Assembly: GCA_027049085.1 (NCBI GenBank) | Contig: JALTVH010000195.1 | Span: 1-13,215, forward strand | Direction: 5' to 3' | Origin: Aquificaceae bacterium | GTDB lineage: Bacteria; Aquificota; Aquificia; Aquificales; Aquificaceae | Length of the DNA: 13,215 nt | Part shown: piece after piece, positions 1 to 6,738 of the stretch | Numbering within the stretch: position 1 is the first letter of the stretch | Layout: the number at the start of each line of letters is the position of its first letter | The notes under the pieces: model-generated | Database searches by the model: none | What the model saw: only the letters and a program-made list of their open reading frames with translations | What the model was told of the DNA's origin: nothing | Program-made: the position numbers and the translations under genes

Positions 1-1
1 C

Positions 2-367
2 GGTGAGAGAGTGGAACCAGACCCATACAGAGGGGTAAGGACGGTTAGGGTAGACTGGATGGACAGGTTTAAAACTGCCCAGTATTTACCAAGAACCTCT
101 CTGACCGAAAGGAGCCTTGACGCTATTGTAATTGCGACAAAGAATATACACTGCGGTGTTCTCGCAGAGCTGTGCTGGAGCGATGACCCCGATTACACAA
201 CTGGATATGTCGCATCACAGGTTCTCGGATACGTGAGAATCCACCCTCTTAAAGAAAAAGGAACACCTATAGGCGGGAGGGTCTATTTTATTTCTGGGAA
301 AAAGGTTGAGGAAATTACAGGATGCCTGGAAGGAAAGCCTGTCCTTGTAAGATCTCTCCATCTGTGA
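2..367 (+). CDS. bioW: 6-carboxyhexanoate--CoA ligase (pimeloyl-CoA synthetase), C-terminal part
   Basis: This is the 3' end of bioW; the frame is open to the left edge, so the true start lies outside the window. BioW joins pimelate (6-carboxyhexanoate) to CoA using ATP, giving the pimeloyl-CoA that starts biotin ring assembly in the cytoplasm. The visible 121 residues carry the most characteristic part of the family: an ATK block followed by the stretch AELCWSDDPDYTTGYVAS, then GYVRI, LKEKGT and GGRVYF, ending in a short tail. This matches my memory of Bacillus BioW closely. A GTG at position 11 could be misread as a start, but conserved family sequence (GVR...VDW) lies just after it and the full protein is about twice this length, so it is internal. 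The next gene overlaps its end on the same strand. No other biotin gene is visible in the window. Confidence 0.93.
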   Translation, partial: GERVEPDPYRGVRTVRVDWMDRFKTAQYLPRTSLTERSLDAIVIATKNIHCGVLAELCWSDDPDYTTGYVASQVLGYVRIHPLKEKGTPIGGRVYFISGKKVEEITGCLEGKPVLVRSLHL

Positions 368-1014
368 TCCTCACACTTCTCCTGATCCTCACAGGACCGA
401 TCATTCTTGTGGGAATTCCACTGAAACTTGCCTTCACACCCTGGTTTGTAAAGTTTGAATACCTCAACAGAGATATCCCGCCTGACCCTTATGGTCTTGA
501 TCTGAAAACTCGTCTTGAGCTTGCCCTGCTCGGTCTTGAGGCAGTCACGAGCGATGGAGGAATGGAAAAGTTCAAAAAAGCACGGCTACCGGAGGGAAAG
601 AAGGCCTTTAACAGCAGGGAAATAAAACACATGGAAGATGTCAAAAAGGTTCTTACCCTGTTTAACAGTGCTTTTTACTTGTCAGTCGCACTCTGGTTGG
701 TGGGCTTAATAGCTCACAGGAACCTCCGCTGGACTGGGAAGGTTCTTGTGGGATCATCCCTTTTGACCCTTCTGATAGCCTCCTTCAGTCTTGGTATATC
801 CCTTTACGATTACGATCTTGCCTTTGAGGTTTTCCATAATTACGTCTTTGATCCCTACTCCTGGCGTTTTAGTTATAGCGACACCTTACTGAGGGTTTAC
901 CCTATGAAATTCTGGTTTGAGGCAACCTTTTTTGTCCTTTCTTTCAGTGCATTGCTGACCCTTTCTGCTCTTGCCGGCGGAACTTATCTTGTCAAATGTA
1001 GGAAATTGTCTTGA
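322..1014 (+). CDS. DUF1461 (TIGR01906-like) integral membrane protein
   Basis: A 230-residue protein with about four membrane segments (roughly residues 14-34, 115-132, 140-162 and 203-222) and a soluble, probably external, loop of about 80 residues between the first two. The block FDPYSWRFSYSDTLLRVYP followed by FWFE near residues 178-200 is the pattern I associate with the DUF1461 family, whose function is unknown to me. The start is uncertain. The ATG at 322 has GAGGA at 308-312 upstream and gives a positively charged N-terminus, but overlaps bioW by 46 bases. A GTG at 364 would overlap the bioW stop as GTGA and begin directly in the first membrane segment, but has no visible ribosome-binding site. 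I prefer 322. Its 3' end overlaps by 23 bases the end of the opposing receptor gene. A role in biotin metabolism is not supported by anything beyond adjacency. Confidence 0.8.
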   Translation: MPGRKACPCKISPSVILTLLLILTGPIILVGIPLKLAFTPWFVKFEYLNRDIPPDPYGLDLKTRLELALLGLEAVTSDGGMEKFKKARLPEGKKAFNSREIKHMEDVKKVLTLFNSAFYLSVALWLVGLIAHRNLRWTGKVLVGSSLLTLLIASFSLGISLYDYDLAFEVFHNYVFDPYSWRFSYSDTLLRVYPMKFWFEATFFVLSFSALLTLSALAGGTYLVKCRKLS

Positions 1015-1723
1015 GATAGGACTTTATCTGCTGCTCATCCGCTTTCAATTCAGCAACGGTTCTCTTTTCCTCACCCTCTCCTTCACCCTCTTCTGGTGGG
1101 CTTTCCCTGACCTCTTCTATCAACCTGTAGTCATGTATAACGCCCGCTTTTGCAAGATTGTTAAGAGCTGTCACAACCTTCTCAATATCAAGGCCTGTCT
1201 CAAGGGCTGCAGTTGAAAGGTCAAAGATTACCTTTGGCGCCTCACCATAAGTTTCTTCTACAGCACCCTCCCTTATTTTGTCTATTATGTAATTTCCCAT
1301 CACTATCATGAGCTTGGAATTAATTGCATTGATAAGTCTCCTGTTCAGGTTGTAAATTCTTTTCGTTAGTATCCCTATCAGAAAAGATGAAATCTCCGGA
1401 ATTCCGGATATTACCTCAAGAAACTCATTCCTATCAAAGCTTATGGCCTTGAGATCGGACACTGCCCTCACCGTTGCGGTTCTCTCAATTCCCATAAAGA
1501 CACCCATCTCGCCGAGAATGGAACCAGGTCCAGCGGTGCCTATAAGAACATCGTTACCCATAGGATCCTTTTTTGTTACGTTAACAAAACCCTTTTCAAT
1601 TATGTAGATTTTGTCGGATTCCTGTCCTTCTTCCATCAGGATATCACCGAGTTTGAAATTTTCTTCCTTACCCCTGTTTTTTAAAAGAGCTACAAGTTCT
1701 TCTGAAAGTTTTGTTGGCTCCAT
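992..1723 (-). CDS. CRP/FNR-like cyclic-nucleotide-binding protein with atypical helix-turn-helix and acidic tail
   Basis: A 243-residue protein of the CRP layout. Residues about 10-115 form the cyclic-nucleotide-binding domain. The phosphate-binding cassette GEMGVFMGIERTATVRA (71-87) holds E72, R81 and T82, equivalent to CRP E72, R82 and S83, so cAMP or cGMP binding is plausible. Residues about 110-137 look like the dimerisation helix. Residues 166-200 align with the CRP winged helix (GLDIEKVVTALNNL against GCSRETVGRILKML), but the positions of CRP R180 and R185 are Ile and Thr, so DNA binding of the usual kind is doubtful. A tail from about 208 is acidic (EEGEGEGEE), then charged and helical. 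The start is fixed by AAGGAGGG at 1728-1735. It is the last gene of the operon with the cyclase and phosphodiesterase, 16 bases after the latter, and is probably the receptor of the cAMP they control. Confidence 0.9.
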   Translation of the reverse strand: MEPTKLSEELVALLKNRGKEENFKLGDILMEEGQESDKIYIIEKGFVNVTKKDPMGNDVLIGTAGPGSILGEMGVFMGIERTATVRAVSDLKAISFDRNEFLEVISGIPEISSFLIGILTKRIYNLNRRLINAINSKLMIVMGNYIIDKIREGAVEETYGEAPKVIFDLSTAALETGLDIEKVVTALNNLAKAGVIHDYRLIEEVRESPPEEGEGEGEEKRTVAELKADEQQIKSYLKTISYI

Positions 1724-1727
1724 GGTT

Positions 1728-1735
1728 CCCTCCTT
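1728..1735 (-). promoter_or_regulatory. Strong ribosome-binding site of the receptor gene
   Basis: Read on the minus strand this is AAGGAGGG, four bases before the ATG at 1723. It is one of the best Shine-Dalgarno matches in the window. It suggests the receptor is translated independently and well, unlike the cyclase at the head of the same operon, which has none. Confidence 0.75.
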
Positions 1736-1739
1736 AATT

Positions 1740-2507
1740 TCAGTTTATAATAATTTCATCGCCATCGCTTAAAATTTTTACATAAGGTAGAAGATCCTTC
1801 ATCTCTTCCTTTATTTCTTCCAGGGAGTTAGGTTTCAAGTGCATTACGTAAAGGTCAACATCGGTTCTGTTGAGATTTTCAAGCTCTCCCTTTAGAGTCT
1901 TTGGAGTGTGGTGTTTGCTAACTTCTGCAAGATTGTGCATGTAACTTGGAAAGGAAACCTCTGTTATCAGAGCTTTTATTTCCCTGTCTCCGTTAAGTTT
2001 TTCCCATATAAGAGGGTTTTTATAGGTGTCACCTGTAAAGAGAAAGCCTTTTCCATCTTTTTTTATTATGTAACTCAGAGTTGGAACTGTGTGGTTACTC
2101 GGAAAAACCTCAATCTCAAAGCCATTGAGTTCCATTGAATCTCTCTCCCTCAATTCTCTATACACAACTGCAAAATCTCCCGAATTTATCAGCCTTATGG
2201 AGCTAAATTCAGGCCAGATATTCCAGTTCATAACGTAATCCTTCACCGCATCAAGGGTTTCACGGTGTCCAATTATCTCCAAGGGCTGTTCTCTGTATTT
2301 GTAGGTGTAGTCTATCAGGAAGGGTATATCAACTATGTGGTCGAGGTGAGCGTGGGTTAGCAGGACGTGGTTGATCTTGAGACAATCCTCACCAAGGCTC
2401 CTCATAATATTTCCGGCGTCTATTATAATGTCCTCCGAAATTTGCAAACAGGTGGTTCCAAAATCCCTGTACCTTCCTCCGTAAGATCCAAGAATCTTCA
2501 CAACCAT
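1740..2507 (-). CDS. Class II cyclic-nucleotide phosphodiesterase, metallo-beta-lactamase fold
   Basis: A 255-residue metal-dependent hydrolase that probably opens 3',5'-cAMP to AMP in the cytoplasm. The metal motif THAHLDHIVDI (residues 51-61; H52, H54, D56, H57) contains the HxHLDH signature of class II phosphodiesterases (yeast PDE1, Vibrio CpdP). Further ligands are H139, D160 (FTGD) and H223. The late block EVSFPS...LAEVSKHHTP followed by HLKP is also typical of that family and argues against RNase Z or glyoxalase II. The frame is open upstream to 2573, but the ATG at 2507 is chosen because GAGGGAG lies five bases before it and it shares one base with the cyclase stop (TGATG). The added upstream residues would be cyclase sequence read in another frame. 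Coupling to the cyclase gene suggests balanced synthesis and hydrolysis. cGMP or other substrates cannot be excluded. Confidence 0.88.
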   Translation of the reverse strand: MVVKILGSYGGRYRDFGTTCLQISEDIIIDAGNIMRSLGEDCLKINHVLLTHAHLDHIVDIPFLIDYTYKYREQPLEIIGHRETLDAVKDYVMNWNIWPEFSSIRLINSGDFAVVYRELRERDSMELNGFEIEVFPSNHTVPTLSYIIKKDGKGFLFTGDTYKNPLIWEKLNGDREIKALITEVSFPSYMHNLAEVSKHHTPKTLKGELENLNRTDVDLYVMHLKPNSLEEIKEEMKDLLPYVKILSDGDEIIIN

Positions 2508-4579
2508 CACTTCTCCCTCGCTATATAGACCCCCTTCCACTCCTTTGGTGGGTTCTCGATCATTTCCTTGCATCTCTTTACAAAGACACCACTTGTCTTA
2601 TCACCAAACCTGATGCTGACCTCTTCAAACATGAGCATCGCTCCCTCAAAGTTACCCCTTAAATATTCTTCAAGAGCTTTCTCAAAGGCAAGGGATAATT
2701 CCCTGTTCCTCTCGCTGTCTTCAAGAAGTTCATAGATAGGAACAGGTTCTCTCTTTCCCTTTACCACCACTACATCAAGCTTCCTCGTCAGAAACCTCCC
2801 CTCAAGTTTTTCTTTCGTAAATTGACTAATAATTATATCCGTTTTATAGACCTTGTTAAGTCCTTCAAGCCTTGAAGCGAGGTTCACGGTGTCGCCTATT
2901 GCAGTATAGTCAAAGCGCAGGCTTGAACCCATGTTTCCAACGACAGCTTCACCCGTGTTTATACCCACCCCTATCCTTATATCAACTCCGAAGTCCCTTG
3001 AGAAAACGGCGTTCATCTCTTTTGTTTTCCTAACCATTTCAAGGGCTGACTCGCAGGCTCTGTCGGCATGTCTGTCAATATCAACGGGAGCGTTAAAAAC
3101 TGCCATGATGGCGTCACCGATGTATTTATCAAGCATCCCCCCGTTTTTCAGGATTATTTCCGTCATTGGATCAAGAAACTCATTTAGGAGGTTAACAAGG
3201 TCTTCAGGATTCAGGCTTTCAGAGATAGAGGTAAAGCCTCTGATATCAGAAAATAGAACTGTTATAAGCCTTTTCTCCCCTCCCAGCGTTAGTCTGTGAG
3301 GGTCCCTTGTAATGAGCTCAAGGATCTGTGGAGAAACATAGCTGGAAAAGGCTCTCCTCAGCTCCCTGACACTCCTCTCAGCCGTAAATACCCTTATTCC
3401 TTCCTGCGACATAACTGTAAGAACCATTGCTGAAAAAGGGTAGAAGAAGTTTATCTCAAGGGACAAAAGGGAGAAAAGCAAGTACGAGCCAAGGGGGAAA
3501 CCCACAAGCAAAAGTCCGTAAAGGAAGATCCTTCTGTAGAAGTTCCTGTAGAGGGATATTAGAAATGGCAGGAGGGAAAGAGAAATTATGGCAAGGAGGT
3601 CCAGGGAGACAAAGTGATAGATGAAGTGGTCCTCAATAAAGTTGGAGAAGGTAAAGAGATGGAGGAAAACTCCCGGTGTGACGGGGTCCATCGGTGTTGG
3701 CCTGACATCGTATATACCGATTTCGGTTGCTCCTACAAAGACAGCTCTATCTTTGAAAAATTCCTTTTTTATCCTGCCCTCAATAACATCTACTGCTGGA
3801 ATAACCCTTACAGTGGGGATGTCGTAAAAGTTTATCTTGTGAAAGCGACCCTGATAGACCGGGGTCCTTTTTCTTTCAAAAACAAGTTTTTCTATCCCTC
3901 TGGGGGAAAGCACCATCTCAATGTCCTTTCCCTTATAAAACCTCAGTGCTTGAAGGGCAAGGGGGAGGTAAACAGATCCTTTGTAGAGGTGAGCAAGGGT
4001 GTAATTTCTGTAAACCGCATCCGGGTCTGGCTCGGCATTCAGGTAGCCCGTAGCAAGGGCAACTTCAAGGAGTTCAGGAATGCTTATCTCAACAAAGGGA
4101 ATATCAAGGAGACCTACGGTGTTTCCCCTGAGTTTATATCTGAGAAACTCACTGTCCTGAAGAAGGGACATGGCGTACTCTCCGGGCTCCTGGGAGGCGT
4201 TGAACCTGAAGAAAAAACCAAGGATAACGTTCCCTGCACTTTCAATAGCTTCCCTCAGCCTCTGATCGCTTTCGGGATTTTCCCTTTCTGAAAAGACAAT
4301 ATCAAGGGCGACCACCTTTGCCTGAGAAAGGTTTTCAACGAGCCTTGCGATTACCTTTCTGCTCCAGGGCCAGCGACCGATCTCGTTAACAGACCTCTCA
4401 TCAATTGCCACAAGAACAGCCCTGTCAGTTAGCTCAGGTGATAACCCCAGCCAGCTCCTGACAAGGAATTTGGTGTCTTCAATCCTGAGGGAAAACCTCT
4501 CAATTATAGCCGGCTTCAGGAGGTAAAGGAATAGAACAGATAAGGTAACAGTAAGAAGAGCGATTATCCTTATTCTCAC
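2507..4579 (-). CDS. CHASE2-domain class III adenylate cyclase
   Basis: A 690-residue membrane-bound cyclase making cAMP from ATP. The order is: membrane segment at residues 5-22; extracytoplasmic CHASE2 sensor at about 30-310 (VAIDERSVNEIGRWPWSR, then ALDIVFSE, and FVGATEIGIYD near 281-291); three membrane segments at about 322-395; catalytic domain at about 433-620. The catalytic residues are present: metal aspartates D445 (FSDIRGFTS) and D489 (KYIGDA), substrate-selecting K485 and T559 (YTAIGDTVNLASRLE), and N566 and R570. The Lys/Thr pair marks an adenylate rather than guanylate cyclase of the cyanobacterial type. The C-terminal 70 residues form a TPR-like helical tail ending in PPKEWKGVY, common in CHASE2 cyclases. 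The start is GTG at 4579 with no Shine-Dalgarno. It heads the operon with the phosphodiesterase and receptor. The CHASE2 ligand is unknown. Confidence 0.95.
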   Translation of the reverse strand: MRIRIIALLTVTLSVLFLYLLKPAIIERFSLRIEDTKFLVRSWLGLSPELTDRAVLVAIDERSVNEIGRWPWSRKVIARLVENLSQAKVVALDIVFSERENPESDQRLREAIESAGNVILGFFFRFNASQEPGEYAMSLLQDSEFLRYKLRGNTVGLLDIPFVEISIPELLEVALATGYLNAEPDPDAVYRNYTLAHLYKGSVYLPLALQALRFYKGKDIEMVLSPRGIEKLVFERKRTPVYQGRFHKINFYDIPTVRVIPAVDVIEGRIKKEFFKDRAVFVGATEIGIYDVRPTPMDPVTPGVFLHLFTFSNFIEDHFIYHFVSLDLLAIISLSLLPFLISLYRNFYRRIFLYGLLLVGFPLGSYLLFSLLSLEINFFYPFSAMVLTVMSQEGIRVFTAERSVRELRRAFSSYVSPQILELITRDPHRLTLGGEKRLITVLFSDIRGFTSISESLNPEDLVNLLNEFLDPMTEIILKNGGMLDKYIGDAIMAVFNAPVDIDRHADRACESALEMVRKTKEMNAVFSRDFGVDIRIGVGINTGEAVVGNMGSSLRFDYTAIGDTVNLASRLEGLNKVYKTDIIISQFTKEKLEGRFLTRKLDVVVVKGKREPVPIYELLEDSERNRELSLAFEKALEEYLRGNFEGAMLMFEEVSIRFGDKTSGVFVKRCKEMIENPPKEWKGVYIAREK
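2513..2519 (-). promoter_or_regulatory. Ribosome-binding site that decides the phosphodiesterase start
   Basis: GAGGGAG on the minus strand, inside the last codons of the cyclase gene, with five bases to the ATG at 2507. Stop and start overlap as TGATG, the usual arrangement for translational coupling by terminating ribosomes. It supports the short form of the phosphodiesterase over a start at 2573. Confidence 0.75.
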
Positions 4580-4592
4580 ACTATTGTTTTAA

Positions 4593-4598
4593 ATTATA
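4593..4598 (-). promoter_or_regulatory. Consensus -10 element of the cyclase operon in a 24-base divergent gap
   Basis: On the minus strand this reads TATAAT, a perfect -10 box. Transcription would begin about seven bases downstream, near 4586, only some seven bases before the GTG at 4579, so the transcript would be almost leaderless, in line with the absent Shine-Dalgarno. A weak -35 (TTTCCA, 4614-4619, 15-base spacer) falls inside the divergent M20 gene. The whole gap 4580-4603 is AT-rich. On the plus strand TATATT (4595-4600) overlaps it and could serve the M20 gene. Confidence 0.45.
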
Positions 4599-4603
4599 TT
4601 TCC

Positions 4604-5674
4604 ATGTCTCCTTTGGAAAAAGTGAATAATACCCTTTGCGAACTTATAAGTATCAATAGCACCTCTGGAAAAGAGAAGGATATCATCCTCTGGCTTGAAA
4701 ATTTTTTTAAGAGAGTAGGTATACAAGTTAAGAGACAGAGGGTTTCAAAGGAAAGATACAACCTGATCCATGAAGGTGAGAGAGATTTCCTCCTCTCCTG
4801 TCACGTTGATACTGTCCCACCTGCAGGGATGAAGGATGCATTCAAACCAAAGTTAAAAAATGGAAAGCTTTACGGGCGGGGCGCAAGCGACGTTAAGGGT
4901 CCCCTTGCAAGCTTCCTGGTGGCTGTGGAAGATTATGTTAAAAAACATAGGAGTTCCCGTCTTCCCCTTTCCTTTGCCCTGGTGGTTGACGAAGAAAACA
5001 ACTCAGCCCTGGGATCGGAGATATCCTCTGAATTCTTTGCGGGAAAAGTCAAAGGATGCCTTGTTCTTGAACCGACCTATGGACAGTTTTGCACCGCTCA
5101 GATGGGAAGTCTTGAATTTTCTGTTACTGTAAAGGGAGGCGGTGCCCATGCCTCAGAATTTGAAAAGGTTCCCAACCCTGTTAGGACCCTAATGGAAATC
5201 ATCACCAGGCTGGAGATGAACCTTTCACGGAAGGTCAACATCCTCATGATCCGAGGTGGGAGAGGAATATATGCGGTTCCCGATACCTGTACTGCTCTCC
5301 TTGAGATCAAGATTTACCAGGGGGAAGAGTGGTATGAAATCTTTAAAAAAGTCAGAGAATGTACCGCAGCACCCCAGGGAAAGTTGAAAATTGAAGTTGA
5401 GCTTGAGGATGCTGAAAACTACATTGACTTTGAATCAGAGAAAGAGGCAGAGTGGCTTGCAAAAGTCTACAGGGAAAGTACGGGATCAGAACCCTCTTTT
5501 GGCACAATGCCTTCATGGACAGATGGGGCTAATTACTACAGAAGGGGGATAAAACCAGTTATCTATGGTGAATCCAACCTCCAGATCAGCCATACAAAGG
5601 AGGAGCACATTGAAGGTGAAAGCCTCCAAAAGATGGTAAATTTTTTCAGAGAGCTCCTGGAAAGGCTAAAATGA
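4604..5674 (+). CDS. M20-family metallopeptidase/deacylase (ArgE/DapE/LysK-like)
   Basis: A 356-residue cytoplasmic zinc amidohydrolase of the M20 family. Visible active-site pieces are HVDTVPP (H67, D69), GRGASDVKG (D96), VVDEENN (E130 the likely base, E131 a metal ligand), LEPTYG (E156) and H330 in QISHTKEEH. GGGAHAS (H182) marks the inserted dimerisation domain at about 170-275. Members remove acetyl, succinyl or carrier (LysW) groups from amino acids such as ornithine, diaminopimelate or lysine. Which substrate is used here cannot be told from motifs alone, but overlap with proB points to glutamate-derived amino acids (arginine, proline or lysine). The ATG at 4604 gives the normal family N-terminus, though it has no Shine-Dalgarno and lies 24 bases from the divergent cyclase start. 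The stop overlaps the proB start as ATGA. Confidence 0.88.
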   Translation: MSPLEKVNNTLCELISINSTSGKEKDIILWLENFFKRVGIQVKRQRVSKERYNLIHEGERDFLLSCHVDTVPPAGMKDAFKPKLKNGKLYGRGASDVKGPLASFLVAVEDYVKKHRSSRLPLSFALVVDEENNSALGSEISSEFFAGKVKGCLVLEPTYGQFCTAQMGSLEFSVTVKGGGAHASEFEKVPNPVRTLMEIITRLEMNLSRKVNILMIRGGRGIYAVPDTCTALLEIKIYQGEEWYEIFKKVRECTAAPQGKLKIEVELEDAENYIDFESEKEAEWLAKVYRESTGSEPSFGTMPSWTDGANYYRRGIKPVIYGESNLQISHTKEEHIEGESLQKMVNFFRELLERLK

Positions 5675-6738
5675 GGCTTCTTATAAAGATAGGATCCAAT
5701 CTGATCCAGACGGAAGAAGGTGACATTGATCTGTCCTTTATCTCAAGTCTTGCAAGGGGAATAAAGAGATTGAGGAACCTTGGTGATGAGGTTATCCTTG
5801 TTTCCTCAGGAGCGGTTCTTTGCGGTGCCAAAACCCTTGGCATAAAAAAACCTACTGACCTCCGGTCAAGACAAGCTCTTGCAGGCATAGGGCAGGCATA
5901 CCTGATGCACCTTTACGACAGCATCTTCTCAAATTACGGTATAAGAGTTGGTCAGGTCCTCCTCACCAGCGATGTCTTTATGAAAGGCAATGAGGACAGG
6001 TTTGAGAATGCAAAGCAGACCATAGAAAAGATGCTTGACCTCGGGGTTGTGCCCGTTATAAACGAGAACGACACGGTAGCTGTCAGTGAGCTGATATTTG
6101 GGGACAACGATTTCCTGTCTGCCTATGTCGGATACATGCTTGATGTTGACCTGCTCGTTATCCTATCTTCCGCAGGGGGATTAAGAGACGATGAGGGAAA
6201 GATAATCCCTGAGGTTGCCGACATTGAATCCGCTTTTGGCTTGGTAAAGGGAACAGGAACGGAGTTCGGCAGCGGTGGAATGAGAAGTAAGCTTGAGGCT
6301 ACCCGTCTTGTTACATCAATTGGGATCCCTGTGATCATCACGAGCAAAAAGGATGACTTCCTGGAAGTTCGGCAATTAAAAACAAGAGGCACCCTCTTCA
6401 GACCAACGAAAAGAAGGATAAGGGAAAAGCACAAAACCATTGCTATGATTGAGGAGTCAAAGGGAATCATCTATGTTGACGAGGGGGCTGTAAAGGCTCT
6501 TAAGGAAGGGAGGAGCCTTCTGCCCGCAGGTGTTATAGGAGTTGAAGGAAACTTCGCCAGGGGCGACACGGTTACAGTTGCAGGGAGGGGCGGAATTCCA
6601 ATAGGAAAAGGGAGAACTAACCTTTCAAGTGAGGAAATCAACGAGGTCAAGGGAAGGAAAACCAACGAAGTTAAGAATATCCTGAAGGATGCCAAAGAAG
6701 AGGTCATTCACAGAGATAACCTTGTCATATTCCTTTGA
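5671..6738 (+). CDS. proB: Glutamate 5-kinase with PUA domain
   Basis: A 355-residue enzyme that phosphorylates the gamma-carboxyl of glutamate with ATP, the first and usually feedback-controlled step of proline synthesis. Residues 1 to about 250 are the amino-acid-kinase domain: IKIGSN at the start, VSSGAV (45-49), the glutamate site INENDTV (130-136), FGDNDFLSAYV (143-153) and GGMRSKLEA (202-210) with the ATP-site lysine K207. Residues about 262-340 are the C-terminal PUA domain, as in E. coli ProB (367 residues). The ATG overlaps the upstream M20 stop by four bases, so the two are likely translated together. The next enzyme, proA, is not adjacent. The last 14 bases overlap the end of the opposing DUF218 gene. 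Confidence 0.96.
   Translation: MRLLIKIGSNLIQTEEGDIDLSFISSLARGIKRLRNLGDEVILVSSGAVLCGAKTLGIKKPTDLRSRQALAGIGQAYLMHLYDSIFSNYGIRVGQVLLTSDVFMKGNEDRFENAKQTIEKMLDLGVVPVINENDTVAVSELIFGDNDFLSAYVGYMLDVDLLVILSSAGGLRDDEGKIIPEVADIESAFGLVKGTGTEFGSGGMRSKLEATRLVTSIGIPVIITSKKDDFLEVRQLKTRGTLFRPTKRRIREKHKTIAMIEESKGIIYVDEGAVKALKEGRSLLPAGVIGVEGNFARGDTVTVAGRGGIPIGKGRTNLSSEEINEVKGRKTNEVKNILKDAKEEVIHRDNLVIFL

Noticed and set aside
11..367. A complete small gene starting at GTG 11
   Set aside because: Conserved BioW sequence follows directly and the full family length is about double, so this is the tail of a gene entering from the left.
2508..2573. A longer phosphodiesterase starting at 2573
   Set aside because: The extra residues are cyclase codons read in another frame. 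The ATG at 2507 has a good ribosome-binding site and the TGATG junction.
3614..4291. Long open frame (225 codons) on the plus strand
   Set aside because: It lies wholly antisense to the CHASE2 domain of the cyclase, its translation resembles no family I know, and the opposing frame has clear conserved motifs.
4574..4584. TGTGA half-site on the minus strand overlapping the cyclase start, as a possible CRP operator for autoregulation
   Set aside because: No matching TCACA half-site is found at six-base spacing, and the receptor of this operon lacks the arginines that read TGTGA in E. coli.
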